From Cellulomonas marina (GTDB lineage Bacteria > Actinomycetota > Actinomycetes > Actinomycetales > Cellulomonadaceae), in NCBI RefSeq assembly GCF_900111925.1, contig NZ_FOKA01000002.1:273877-337876 (forward strand): a DNA stretch of 64,000 bases, given 5' to 3'. Positions 31,306 through 39,486 of the stretch are shown here, in pieces; positions within the stretch are counted from its first letter, which is position 1, and every line of letters begins with the position of its first letter. The notes under the pieces are model-generated. The model was not told the origin of the DNA and did no database searches. It saw only the letters and a list, made by a program, of their open reading frames with translations. Made by a program: the position numbers and the translations under genes.

Positions 31306-32208
31306 GTGCGCGCAGCGCGCTACCACCGCTACGGCGAGCCCGACGTGCTCGTCGTCGAGGAGGCGCCCGAGCCCCACGCCGGGCCGGGCGCGGTCCGCAT
31401 CGCGGTGCACGCCGTCAGCGTCAACCCCATCGACGTGCTGCTGCGGGCCGGCCGCCTGGCGCAGGTGCTGCCCCTGCCGCTGCCGGCGGTCCCCGGCCGG
31501 GACGCCGTCGGCGTGGTCGACGAGGTCGGCCACGGCGTCGAGGGCGTCGGCGTCGGGGACCGGGTGTTCGGCCTGGGCGGGATCAGCGACACCACAGCCG
31601 ACCGCGCGGTGCTGACCGCCTGGGCGGCGGTCCCCTCCGTCTGGACGACGGAGCAGGCGGCCGCCGCCGGGCTGGCCTCCGCGACCGCGGCCCGCGCGGT
31701 CGCCGCCCTCGGCGAGCTGGAGGGCCGGACGCTGCTCGTCGAGGGCGCCTCGGGTGCGGTCGGCGGCGCCGTCGCCGCCCTCGCCCTCGCCGCGGGTGCG
31801 CGGGTCATCGGCACCGCGCGACCGGCGAACCACGCGCACCTCGTCGCGTCGGGGGTCGACGCCACGACCTACGGCGACGGGTTGGCCGAACGGGTCGCCG
31901 CGCTGGCCCCGGGAGGCGTCGACGCCGCCGTCCACGCGGCGCCCTCGCCGTCGCTGGCGGAGCTGGTCGCGATCGTCGGCGACCCGGACCGCGTCGTCAC
32001 GGTCATCGACACCGCGGGGGCTGCACGGCTGGGCGCACGCAAGGTGGACGCGGCCAACGACTCGGCCCTGCTCCGACGGGCCGCTGACCTCGGCGAACGG
32101 GGGCTGTATGTCCCCCGCGTCGAGCACGTCCTGCCGCTCGACGCGATCGTGGAGGCGCACGCCCGCGCCGAGAGGGAGAGCGGCAAGGTCGTCGTCACCC
32201 TCTCCTGA
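31306..32208 (+). CDS. Zinc-independent quinone oxidoreductase (MDR superfamily)
   Basis: The 300-aa NADPH-dependent medium-chain reductase has the N-terminal GroES-like fold (RAARYHRYGEPDVLVVEEAP, VHAVSVNPIDVLLRAG, PLPAVPGRDAVGVVDEVGHG) and the nucleotide-binding EGASGAVGGAVAALALAAGA. No zinc cysteines are present, so it belongs to the QOR-like, zinc-free branch. GTG at 31306 is preferred over ATG at 31300 because GAGGAG (31294-31299) abuts the ATG but sits 6 nt from the GTG. A TACTGT box at 31253-31258 is its likely -10. Substrate is unknown. Confidence 0.85.
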   Translation: MRAARYHRYGEPDVLVVEEAPEPHAGPGAVRIAVHAVSVNPIDVLLRAGRLAQVLPLPLPAVPGRDAVGVVDEVGHGVEGVGVGDRVFGLGGISDTTADRAVLTAWAAVPSVWTTEQAAAAGLASATAARAVAALGELEGRTLLVEGASGAVGGAVAALALAAGARVIGTARPANHAHLVASGVDATTYGDGLAERVAALAPGGVDAAVHAAPSPSLAELVAIVGDPDRVVTVIDTAGAARLGARKVDAANDSALLRRAADLGERGLYVPRVEHVLPLDAIVEAHARAERESGKVVVTLS

Positions 32209-32292
32209 GCCCGGGCCCGGTGTCGGGCGCCGGAGCGGGGCAGGACGTGAAGGCGGGTGCTCGATGGGGGACAGTGGCGCCATGGCGACGGG

Positions 32293-33765
32293 GTGCGTGT
32301 GATCGGGCGGCTGGTGGTGCTGGGGGCGACGGGGGACCTCGCGGGGCGGTTCCTGCTGCCCGCACTGGCCCGGCTGCTCGCGGCCAGCGGGGTCCCGGCG
32401 GACCTGCGGGTCGTGGGGGGCGGGCACCAGGGCTGGACCGAGGCCGAGTTCCAGGCGCACGTGGACGCGCGCCTGCGTGCCCACGCGGGGGACCTGGCCG
32501 ACGCGGCGCGCGAGGACCTCGTCGCCCGGCTCGGGTACGGGCAGGTGGACGTGTCCGACGAGGACGGGGTGGCCCGGCTCGTCGACCGCGTCCGTGGCGA
32601 GGACACGCCGATCGACCCCGCCGTGGCGGTCTACCTCGCGCTGCCGGCCGTCGCGTTCCCGCCGGCGCTGAGGTCGTTGGTCGCGGTGGGGCTGCCGGCC
32701 GGCAGCCGGGTCGCCGTGGAGAAGCCGTTCGGCGACGACCGCGCCGGTGCCGTCGCCCTCGACCGCCTGCTCGCGGCGGCTGCGGGTGACGGCGAGGCGT
32801 CGCGGTTCCGCGTGGACCACATCCTCGCGATGCCGCAGGTGGAGGAGCTCGTGCGGCTGCGCGCCCCCGGCGGCCCGCTCGCGCCGATCTGGGACGCGGA
32901 GCACGTCGCGCGCATCGAGGTCGTGTGGGAGGAGACGCTCGGCCTGGAGACGCGCGGCGCGTTCTACGACGGGACCGGCGCCGTGCGCGACGTCATGCAG
33001 AACCACCTGCTGCAGGTCCTCGTGCTCGCGCTGATGGAGCCGCCGCAGGGGGACGGCGACGAGGCCCTGCACGCCGCGAAGCTCGCGTTGCTGCGGGCGG
33101 TGCGCGAGCCGGATGCCCCGCAGATGGCCGACCGCACGCGTCGGGCACGGTACGGCGCCGGCGTGCTCGTCGACGCGGCCGAGCCGCAGGGCCGGCCGGT
33201 CCCGGGGTACGCCGCGGTGAGCGGGGTCGACCCCGCGCGGGGGACGGAGACCTGGGCGGAGGTCACGCTCGAGGTCGCGACCCCGCGATGGACGGGCGTG
33301 CCGGTCGTGCTACGGACGGGCAAGGGGATGGGGGCGCCGCGCAAGGGCGTGCTGGTGCACCTGCGGCACGACGTCGACGTCCCGCTGCCCGCCGAGGTCC
33401 GCACGCCCACGCCGCGCACGCTGTGGGTGGAGCTCGACAGCCCCGGCGGCGCGGTGCACGCGCCGGGCGAGCTGGTCGCGTACGCGGCGGTGCTCACCGA
33501 CGTGCTGGGCGGCGGGAGCCGGACCTCGGTGACCGGCGCCGAGGCCGTCGAGGCATGGCGGGTGTTCGAGCCCGTGCTCCGGGCGTGGGCCGACGGGGTC
33601 GTGCCTCTGGAGGAGTACGCGGCCGGGTCGACCGGGCCGTCGGCCGACTACGGGCGTCGGCCCGGCGCGGAGGGAGGCCGCGTGGGGGAGCAGCCGGACG
33701 TCCGCACCACGCGTGCGCGCCCGACTGATGGCCGCGCGGTCGGCGGCCTCCCTGGGCACCCGTGA
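32293..33765 (+). CDS. Divergent glucose-6-phosphate dehydrogenase family protein
   Basis: A protein of about 490 aa with the G6PDH layout: nucleotide-binding GATGDLAGRFLLPALARLL, VAVEKPFGDDRAG, and DVMQNHLLQVLVLALMEPPQ. The active-site motif is altered: canonical RIDHYLGKE reads RVDHILAMP (near residue 175), so the catalytic His is kept but the substrate-binding Lys and Glu are lost, and RTGKR reads RTGKG. It may be an NAD(P) oxidoreductase with another sugar phosphate, or impaired. Start codon is uncertain among GTG 32257, 32293 and 32299; 32293 is chosen by homology. The C-terminus has an Arg/Gly-rich extension. Confidence 0.75.
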   Translation: MRVIGRLVVLGATGDLAGRFLLPALARLLAASGVPADLRVVGGGHQGWTEAEFQAHVDARLRAHAGDLADAAREDLVARLGYGQVDVSDEDGVARLVDRVRGEDTPIDPAVAVYLALPAVAFPPALRSLVAVGLPAGSRVAVEKPFGDDRAGAVALDRLLAAAAGDGEASRFRVDHILAMPQVEELVRLRAPGGPLAPIWDAEHVARIEVVWEETLGLETRGAFYDGTGAVRDVMQNHLLQVLVLALMEPPQGDGDEALHAAKLALLRAVREPDAPQMADRTRRARYGAGVLVDAAEPQGRPVPGYAAVSGVDPARGTETWAEVTLEVATPRWTGVPVVLRTGKGMGAPRKGVLVHLRHDVDVPLPAEVRTPTPRTLWVELDSPGGAVHAPGELVAYAAVLTDVLGGGSRTSVTGAEAVEAWRVFEPVLRAWADGVVPLEEYAAGSTGPSADYGRRPGAEGGRVGEQPDVRTTRARPTDGRAVGGLPGHP

Positions 33766-33842
33766 CGTGGCTGCGGGACGATGGACGCGTGCGGGCGTCG
33801 ATGGTGCCCGCCCCGCCGAGGGACCAGATCGCGAGGAGGACC

Positions 33843-34307
33843 GTGGCCCGTACCCCGCTCGCACTGTTCAGCGGTGTCGCGATCGCCGAGGCGGTGTCGT
33901 GGACGCTGCTGCTCGCCGGGCTCGTGCTGCGCGGGACACTCGAACTCGCCATCGCCGTGACCATCGGCGGCGCGGTGCACGGACTCGTGTTCCTCGCCTT
34001 CGTCACCAGCACGATCGTCGTCGCCTTGAACCAACGCTGGGGCGCCGGCACGACCGCCGTCGCGGTCACGAGCGCTGTGATCCCGTACGCGACCATCCCG
34101 GTCGAGCTGTGGCTGCGCCGCAACGGGCGGTTGCACGGGAGCTGGCGGCGCGAGGAGAGCCGCCACCCGCGGGATCGCACGTGGCACGACCGGGCGCTGA
34201 GGGCGCTCCTGCGCCACCCGGTGGCCTCAACCGCCGTGCTCGCGGTCGTCGTGGTCGGGATGTTCGTGGTCCTGATCGCCGTCGGCCCGTCCGGCGGTCG
34301 TGGGTGA
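33843..34307 (+). CDS. DUF3817 domain integral membrane protein
   Basis: A 154-aa membrane protein of the DUF3817 type found in many actinobacteria: RTPLALFSGVAIAEAVSWTL, GGAVHGLVFLAFVTSTIVVA, AVIPYATIPVELWLRRNG. Four transmembrane segments are likely, with the last at the C-terminus (TAVLAVVVVGMFVVLIAV). The GTG at 33843 has AGGAGG 3 nt upstream; an ATG at 33801 in the same frame is an alternative. Function is unknown. A perfect hairpin lies after it. Confidence 0.75.
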   Translation: MARTPLALFSGVAIAEAVSWTLLLAGLVLRGTLELAIAVTIGGAVHGLVFLAFVTSTIVVALNQRWGAGTTAVAVTSAVIPYATIPVELWLRRNGRLHGSWRREESRHPRDRTWHDRALRALLRHPVASTAVLAVVVVGMFVVLIAVGPSGGRG

Positions 34308-34361
34308 CAGCTCCACGTGGTGGCCATCCTGAGGATGCGTCGTGAGAGCCGACAGCAGCAC

Positions 34362-34388
34362 GACCGCGCGTCCGACGGACGCGCGGTC
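34362..34388. terminator. Bidirectional terminator between DUF3817 and GNAT genes
   Basis: A perfect 12-bp stem (GACCGCGCGTCC with its complement) around a GAC loop lies between convergent genes and reaches into the GNAT stop codon. Confidence 0.65.
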
Positions 34389-34872
34389 AGCGCACCAGAC
34401 GCACGATCGGTGCTGGACCCCACGGCTGGTGCACGCGGCGGGCACCGTCGGGGGCGAAGCCGTTGCGGGCGTAGAAGGCGTGAGCTCGCGGGTTGTCCTG
34501 CCACACCCACAAGGAGGCCGGGGCGTCGTGAAGAGCAGCGTCCAGGAGAGCCTGGCCAGCACCGGTGCCGTGCGCGGCGGCCAGGACGTAGATCGCCCAC
34601 AGCTCGACCTCCCTCACCGGAGGCTGGTCCTGGCTGGGGCGGGCGACGGCGAAGCCGACGAGCTCGCCGGCGCTCTCGGCGACCACCGCCGCGGTGGGTG
34701 TGATCGCGGAGGTGCCACCGAGCATGGCCACGAAGCCAGCCGCGGCGCGCTCGACGTCCATGGCGGCGAGCACCTCAGGGCGCACGACGTGGCTGTAGCT
34801 CTCGTGCCAGGAGGCGACGTTGACCCGCGCGACGCCTGTGGCGTCGTCGACGGTCATGGGACGGACAACCAC
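34387..34872 (-). CDS. GNAT family N-acetyltransferase
   Basis: A 161-aa acetyl-CoA-dependent acetyltransferase: VVRPMTVDDATGVARVNVAS at the start, WHESYSHVVRPEVL, GELVGFAVARPS, the acetyl-CoA motif A VELWAIYVLAAAHGTGAGQALLD, shown by HGTGAGQ, and WVWQDNPRAHAFYARNGFAPDG near the end. The substrate is not predictable. The GTG start fits the family N-terminus. Ends in the hairpin shared with the convergent DUF3817 gene. Confidence 0.88.
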   Translation of the reverse strand: MVVRPMTVDDATGVARVNVASWHESYSHVVRPEVLAAMDVERAAAGFVAMLGGTSAITPTAAVVAESAGELVGFAVARPSQDQPPVREVELWAIYVLAAAHGTGAGQALLDAALHDAPASLWVWQDNPRAHAFYARNGFAPDGARRVHQPWGPAPIVRLVR

Positions 34873-35184
34873 GTCTCCAGCGTGGCACCTGGCACACCCG
34901 AGTGCTCACGTCCCGCCGCGCGCCTCCGCCGGGTCGGCCACCACGGCCGTCGCGCGAGCACGAGTGCGTAGGCCGGCACGCCGACGCCCGACCTGCGGCA
35001 TGAGCGTGCATTGCAACTGGCCCCTCAGCGAGACGATGCTCACCTGCGAGGGCGTCAGCGAGTTCGCCCATGGCTCGGCTCGTCTGCTCTCCGGACTCGG
35101 TGGACGTGATGACCGCTGACCGGTCGGACCGAGGCTCTCCCTGCTACCCGGCCCCGGCTGTCCGCCGCGCCCGCCGAGCACGTC
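34873..35184. other. Intergenic region without recognised features
   Basis: These 312 bp separate the GNAT gene start from the stop of the radical SAM gene on the same strand. Several overlapping reading frames are open, as GC-rich DNA always allows, but none has a recognisable product, ribosome site or family motif. The base composition drops slightly around 35000-35050. A promoter for the GNAT gene should lie in its first ~60 bp but no clear -10 was found. Confidence 0.5.
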
Positions 35185-36411
35185 TCAAGTGAAGTAGAGC
35201 AGCCGCGCCGTCGGGAGCCGGCGCTCGAGTTCACGCTCGAACCAGGCGCGCACCTCGGCCATGACGGGCGGGGTGTACACGTGCTTGATGCTCGCGTACT
35301 TCCCGCGCTTCGTGGCGCGCTGAGCGGGGTCCATCTCGAGCTGCGTCCGTGGGTACCAGCCCAGCAGCACCTCCCGGCTCTTCGGCGTGAACCGGTGCGT
35401 GATGACCTCGGCGGTCAGGTCCGGGTCGGGGACGTCGCGCAAGGCGGACGCCACGTCGTCGAGCAGCGCACCGTAGGCGTCCTGCCAGCCCGGTCCGGGG
35501 ATGACCGGGGCGATCGTCAGGCCGACCGGGTAGCCCGCGAGCGCGAGCCGCCGCAGCGCGCCGAGCCGCTCGCGCACGCGGGCCGTGCCGCCCTCGAACC
35601 GCTCCGCGCCGGCGGGCCCGGCGGAGTTCACGCTGAATCGCACCCGGGTGCGCCCGGCGTGCGGCAGGTCCAGCAGCGGGGCGACGTCGTCGAACTTGGT
35701 CGTGAAGCGCAGGCCCACGGGGCTCGGCCAGTCGCGCGTGCCGACGTGCGCGATCGTCGCCGCGAGGGACCCCGTGAGGTGCTCGATCCCGAGCGGGTCG
35801 GTGTAGCACGACACCTCGAAGGTCGTGCCCTCGCCGGCACGGTGGCGCGAGGTGGAGGTGACGCCACCGCGGCCGACGTGCGTGTCCATGGCCGAGAGCA
35901 CGTCGGGCAGGTCGGCGAAGACCCGCGTCACGGGCGGCCCGGCCAGCGAGCCCGCCAGGTAGCAGTACTGGCAGTGCGCGGGGCAGCCGACGGCCAGGTC
36001 CAGGCGCCAGTCGGCGCTCGGCGGGATGGGCGCGAGCCTCCGGGCCGAGGGGGCGGAGGTCACGACGGCCAACGTGGCCTTCGCCAGCGCGTACGTCGCG
36101 CGCTCGTCGCCCCCGCGCAGCGGGGGCAGCCGGTCGGCCCGCAGCAGCTCGATGCGGTCGATGCCGGCGGCCTCGCACCGCGCCACGATCGCCCGCCCGT
36201 GCGGGGTGTCGGCGGCGGAGGCCGTCACGAGCACCTGCTTCGGCTGCCACCGCCGTGGTGAGCGCAGCGAGTCCTCGATCGCCTCGACCGCACCGGCGGC
36301 CGGCGCCGATGCGGGGAGGCCGGGGGCGGACGGGCCGTCCAGGAGGGGGGCGAAGGGGGCGAGCGACCCGGCGGCCGACGCGGCGGGGAGCGTGGGAGTC
36401 ATCAGGAACAT
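35185..36411 (-). CDS. Spore photoproduct lyase-like radical SAM protein
   Basis: A 408-aa radical SAM enzyme of the SplB-like family. The cluster motif is LAVGCPAHCQYCYLAGSLAG (CxxxCxxC, about residue 150), followed by EVSCYTDPLGIEHLTGSLA, LRFTTKFDDVAPLLDLPHAG, RVRFSVNSAGPAGAERFEGG and a C-terminal HRFTPKSREVLLGWYP and KRGKYASIKHVY. Canonical SplB repairs spore photoproduct (5-thyminyl-5,6-dihydrothymine) in endospores; this organism type does not form endospores, so the substrate is open (a UV-lesion repair role is possible). The N-terminal ~130 residues are a divergent, lysine/arginine-poor domain. ATG at 36411 is chosen over 36402. Confidence 0.8.
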   Translation of the reverse strand: MFLMTPTLPAASAAGSLAPFAPLLDGPSAPGLPASAPAAGAVEAIEDSLRSPRRWQPKQVLVTASAADTPHGRAIVARCEAAGIDRIELLRADRLPPLRGGDERATYALAKATLAVVTSAPSARRLAPIPPSADWRLDLAVGCPAHCQYCYLAGSLAGPPVTRVFADLPDVLSAMDTHVGRGGVTSTSRHRAGEGTTFEVSCYTDPLGIEHLTGSLAATIAHVGTRDWPSPVGLRFTTKFDDVAPLLDLPHAGRTRVRFSVNSAGPAGAERFEGGTARVRERLGALRRLALAGYPVGLTIAPVIPGPGWQDAYGALLDDVASALRDVPDPDLTAEVITHRFTPKSREVLLGWYPRTQLEMDPAQRATKRGKYASIKHVYTPPVMAEVRAWFERELERRLPTARLLYFT

Positions 36412-36624
36412 CAACACCGCTCGACGGCCCTGCCGTCCCGCGGATGGCCGTCGACAGGACGCGTGCACTCAGCCGCTCCTCAAGCGACGGCGGTCGGGCA
36501 TGGCACGCACGTCCGAGAGGCGTCGCGGCGGACCTCGCGGGAGCCGCCCGGGTCGACGTCGACGAGCGCTGGATCTCGTAGCAGCCCTGCTGGCGTGAGG
36601 ACCTCGCTCCTCGTCGTGCGTCCC

Positions 36625-38052
36625 TCACCTCTCCGGCACGACGAGCCTCGTCACCCGACCGCCGCCGGTGACGAGGACGGAGCCGTCCGCCAGGACGGAC
36701 GTGGTCAGGGGCGCGGCCGGCGCATCGGACGGGGGAGGGGCGGCCGTCCACACGACCGTGCCGTCGCGGACGTCGCGGGCGACGAGCAGCGGGCGGCCGC
36801 CCGGGTCCGGCTCGACCTGCAGCACGCGACGGCCGTCGGTGGCCATCCCGTCGACCTGCCCGGGGCCGGCCGTCGTCGGGAGCGCCCACGCCGTCGCACC
36901 GGTCGCCGCGTCGAGGGCGACGACACCGCGCAGCGTCGGGACGAGCACGCGGCCGTCCAGCACCGCCGGTGGCGACGGCGTCATCGCCGGCGGGGCGGCG
37001 GTCCACCGCACGTCACCGGTGCCGGCGTCGACCGTGGTGAGGACGAGGCCGTCGGAGTCCGGGGACCGGCGGACGGTGTGCAGCACATGGCCGCCCGTGC
37101 CGTCGTCGACGGTGACCGCCAGCACCGTGCCCGGGACGGTGAACCTCGGGTCGCCCTCGTCGTCGAGCACCGTCGTCGTCATCGCGGCGCCGTCCTGGTC
37201 GGGCCGGGCGAGACCGCCGGCGGGCAGCGGCCGCGCGCCGCGCAGGCCCGGGACCGGGCGCCCCGTCCGGACGTCCAGGGACACCGTGCCCGTCGGCGTC
37301 AGGAGCGGGATCGTGGACCCCGCGGCGGGCCCGACCCCCGCCGACCCCGGCGTCGTGGTGCCGGCCAGCACGAAGGACCACCGGGGCTCACCCGTGCGGA
37401 CCGAGGAGGCCGTCACCGTGGTCTGGCCCGCGGGCTCGGGGAGCACGGCGACGAGCAGGCCGGCGGTGGCCACGACGGGGGAGCGGGCGTCCCAGGCGAC
37501 GTCCCTGACGAGCGCGCCCGTGCGGGCCTCCCGGACGGTGACGGTCGTCCCTCCGACCCGTGACGTCGGGCCCTGCACGCAGACGACGAGCGCAGGCCCG
37601 CCTGCCGCGTCGTCCTCCACGGCTGCAGCCTCCTCGCCGTCGGGGAACCGGCAGCGCGCCCTCTCGGTGAACAGCACCTCACCGGTGCGGAGGTCGACGG
37701 CCGTCGTCGCGCCGTCGGTCCGGGCTGCGAGCAGCACCACCCCGTCGCCCGACCCCGCCACCACGTCGCCCGGCACCTGCCACGCCGGGACCAGCGGCGC
37801 CGCCAGCGTCACCGACAACCCGTCGACGGCCGCCAGCCGCGCAGCCTCCCGGCGCTCCTCGACGCGGTCGACGACGGCCCAGGTGCCCACCGCCAGCACC
37901 GTCGCGACGACCAGAAGCCGACGTCCCCACGTGCCGGGCCACCGCCGGCGGGCCCCGCGGGCCGCCGTCCCCGTCGCCGCCTCGTCGTCCGGCCCGAGGT
38001 CCTCGTCCTCCCACACCACCTCGTGGTGGACCCGTCGGTCGCGCGCGCTCAC
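36625..38052 (-). CDS. Membrane-anchored PQQ-type beta-propeller protein
   Basis: A 475-aa protein with a short acidic cytoplasmic tail, one transmembrane segment near residues 40-58 (LLVVATVLAVGTWAVVD), and a large extracytoplasmic domain made of PQQ-like beta-propeller repeats: VDLRTGEVLFTERA, VRTGEPRWSFVL, VDAGTGDVRWTAAPP, ALDAATGATAWALPT, RDVRDGTVVWTAAPP. Such propellers act as ligand- or envelope-sensing scaffolds; no quinoprotein catalytic residues are evident. GTG at 38052 overlaps the stop of the upstream mini-ORF (GTGA), so translation is probably coupled. Confidence 0.8.
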   Translation of the reverse strand: MSARDRRVHHEVVWEDEDLGPDDEAATGTAARGARRRWPGTWGRRLLVVATVLAVGTWAVVDRVEERREAARLAAVDGLSVTLAAPLVPAWQVPGDVVAGSGDGVVLLAARTDGATTAVDLRTGEVLFTERARCRFPDGEEAAAVEDDAAGGPALVVCVQGPTSRVGGTTVTVREARTGALVRDVAWDARSPVVATAGLLVAVLPEPAGQTTVTASSVRTGEPRWSFVLAGTTTPGSAGVGPAAGSTIPLLTPTGTVSLDVRTGRPVPGLRGARPLPAGGLARPDQDGAAMTTTVLDDEGDPRFTVPGTVLAVTVDDGTGGHVLHTVRRSPDSDGLVLTTVDAGTGDVRWTAAPPAMTPSPPAVLDGRVLVPTLRGVVALDAATGATAWALPTTAGPGQVDGMATDGRRVLQVEPDPGGRPLLVARDVRDGTVVWTAAPPPSDAPAAPLTTSVLADGSVLVTGGGRVTRLVVPER

Positions 38053-38201
38053 CCGGGCCGGTCCCCGTCGGGCGTCGACGCCCGCCGCAGCCCGACGAGC
38101 GCCGCCCGCGCGCCGAGCGGGGCCGCGGCGGTGGCGCCGACGAGCCCGGCCGTCCCGCCTCCGACCACGAGCAGGTCCCAGGGGCGGTGCCGCGTGCTCA
38201 T
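38049..38201 (-). CDS. 50-aa truncated FAD-oxidoreductase-like mini-ORF
   Basis: The product contains only the dinucleotide-binding start of pyridine nucleotide-disulfide oxidoreductases (WDLLVVGGGTAGLVGATAAA, residues ~8-27) and then stops. The rest of such an enzyme, ~400 residues, is absent. The ATG is preceded by a strong GGAGGA (38205-38210) and the TGA overlaps the GTG of the propeller gene by 4 nt. I infer a remnant of a deleted oxidoreductase gene that now serves as translational lead-in. Confidence 0.6.
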   Translation of the reverse strand: MSTRHRPWDLLVVGGGTAGLVGATAAAPLGARAALVGLRRASTPDGDRPG

Positions 38202-38235
38202 CGGTCCTCCGTCGTCGTGTCGTCGTCCCGGTGTC

Positions 38236-38280
38236 GTCGACCGCGCCCGAGCGGTCGACCGTCGGGTGCGACCCTCGCAC
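38236..38280. promoter_or_regulatory. Two adjacent inverted repeats in the divergent pafB promoter region
   Basis: GTCGACCGC (38236-38244) and GCGGTCGAC (38251-38259) form a 9-bp inverted repeat with a 6-nt spacer. GTGCGA/TCGCAC (38266-38280) forms a second with a 3-nt spacer. They sit between pafB and the divergent mini-ORF/propeller unit, so they could be operators for one or both. Confidence 0.45.
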
Positions 38281-38360
38281 GGGACGGCTGTGGGCACCGC
38301 GCGACGAGCGCGACGGACCGTCCCCGTCGGCCCCGCACCGCCCCGGACCTGCCCGCCCGC

Positions 38361-38366
38361 TACGGT
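38361..38366 (+). promoter_or_regulatory. -10 box of pafB, leaderless geometry
   Basis: TACGGT ends 7 nt before the pafB ATG at 38374, with no Shine-Dalgarno sequence. Confidence 0.45.
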
Positions 38367-38373
38367 GAGCGCG

Positions 38374-39486
38374 ATGGCCGACCCCACCCCCGCCGCGGAG
38401 CGCCTGCTCAACCTCGTCATCGCCCTGGTCAACACCTCGCGGCGGATGACGAAGGAGCAGGTGCGTCGCAGTGTCGCCGGGTACGCGGACGCGGCCTCCG
38501 ACGAGGCCTTCGAGCGGATGTTCGAGCGCGACAAGGACACGCTGCGCGAGCTCGGCGTCCCCCTGGTCACCGTCACGGGCCAGGCGCACGGCGACGACGT
38601 CGGCTACCGGGTCGACACCGACGCCTGGTCGCTGCCCCCGGTGGAGCTGACGTCGGCCGAGCTCGGCGTGCTCGGCCTGGCCGCGGGGCTGTGGCAGGAC
38701 CGCGCGCTGCGGGCCGACACGGACCGCGCCCTCACGAAGCTGCGCGCAGTGGGGGAGGGACCGGGGTCCGCCGACCTCCTCCAGGGGCTGGCCCCGCGGG
38801 TCCGTGCTGGTGGAGCCGCCCTCGCCCCGCTCGTCGACGCGGTGCAGGAGCGCCAGGCCGTCCAGTTCGCCTACCGCGCGGCCAGCACCGGCGAGCGCCG
38901 GACGCGCACCGTCGAGCCGTGGCAGCTGCTCACCCGCACGGGCGGTTGGGTGCTCATCGGCCACGACCGCGATCGCGGGGCCACCCGCTCGTTCCGGCTC
39001 AGCCGCGTGGAGGGCGGGGTGCGCCGGGTGGGGGAGCCGGGCGCGTTCCCGCCGCCCTCCCGCGCCGCGCTCGACGAGGCGCTGGCCGCATGGGGCGAGG
39101 GGGAGGAGCGGCGCGCCCGCCTGGCCGTGCTGCCCGAGCGCGCCGCCGTGCTGCGCGCTCGCGCGGTCCCGGAAGCGGCCGCGGGCCAGGTCGAGGGCCA
39201 GGTCGAGGGCCACGTCGAGGGCCGGGTCGCAGGCCAGGGGACGGGCCGGCCCACCGCCGCCCCCGACGGCCGCGACGTCGTCGTCGTCCCCTACCGCAGC
39301 CCCTGGGAGCTCGCGGAGGAGGTCGTCGGGCAGGGGGACGCCGTCCTGGTGCTGGACCCGCCGGAGCTGCGGCGCGCCGTCCTGCGTCTCCTCGGCGCCG
39401 CCGCGCGCCTCGACGAGCTCCCGGCGTCGGTGCCGGCCGGGCCCGCGACGAGCACCGACGCGTCGGCCGGGGAAGACCGTGGCTGA
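38374..39486 (+). CDS. pafB: WYL-domain regulator PafB
   Basis: A 370-aa regulator with an N-terminal winged helix (AAERLLNLVIALVNTSRRMT, KEQVRRSVAGYADAASDEAF) and a WYL domain (VQFAYRAASTGERRTRTVEP followed by WQLLTRTGGWVLIGHDRDRG). With PafC it forms a transcription activator of the DNA-damage response in mycobacteria. An insertion near residue 270 carries four EGQV/EGHV-type units from a 12-bp tandem repeat (39184-39231). Overlaps pafC by 8 nt. The gene is followed by pafC, tatA, tatC and helY as in mycobacteria, but the upstream pafA and proteasome genes are not here. Confidence 0.88.
   Translation: MADPTPAAERLLNLVIALVNTSRRMTKEQVRRSVAGYADAASDEAFERMFERDKDTLRELGVPLVTVTGQAHGDDVGYRVDTDAWSLPPVELTSAELGVLGLAAGLWQDRALRADTDRALTKLRAVGEGPGSADLLQGLAPRVRAGGAALAPLVDAVQERQAVQFAYRAASTGERRTRTVEPWQLLTRTGGWVLIGHDRDRGATRSFRLSRVEGGVRRVGEPGAFPPPSRAALDEALAAWGEGEERRARLAVLPERAAVLRARAVPEAAAGQVEGQVEGHVEGRVAGQGTGRPTAAPDGRDVVVVPYRSPWELAEEVVGQGDAVLVLDPPELRRAVLRLLGAAARLDELPASVPAGPATSTDASAGEDRG
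39184..39231. repeat. Four 12-bp tandem repeats in pafB
   Basis: Two identical units ggccaggtcgag, one with one change (ggccacgtcgag) and a fourth more decayed copy (ggccgggtcgca), in frame, encode GQVE/GHVE/GRVA in a linker of PafB. Confidence 0.9.

Noticed and set aside
34906..35181. Open frames of ~90 codons on both strands in the 312-bp gap
   Set aside because: No ribosome site, family or composition signal; open frames are expected by chance at this GC content.
38053..39213. Long upstream extension of the propeller reading frame on the minus strand
   Set aside because: Shadow of pafB; the GTG at 38052 begins the family-like sequence.
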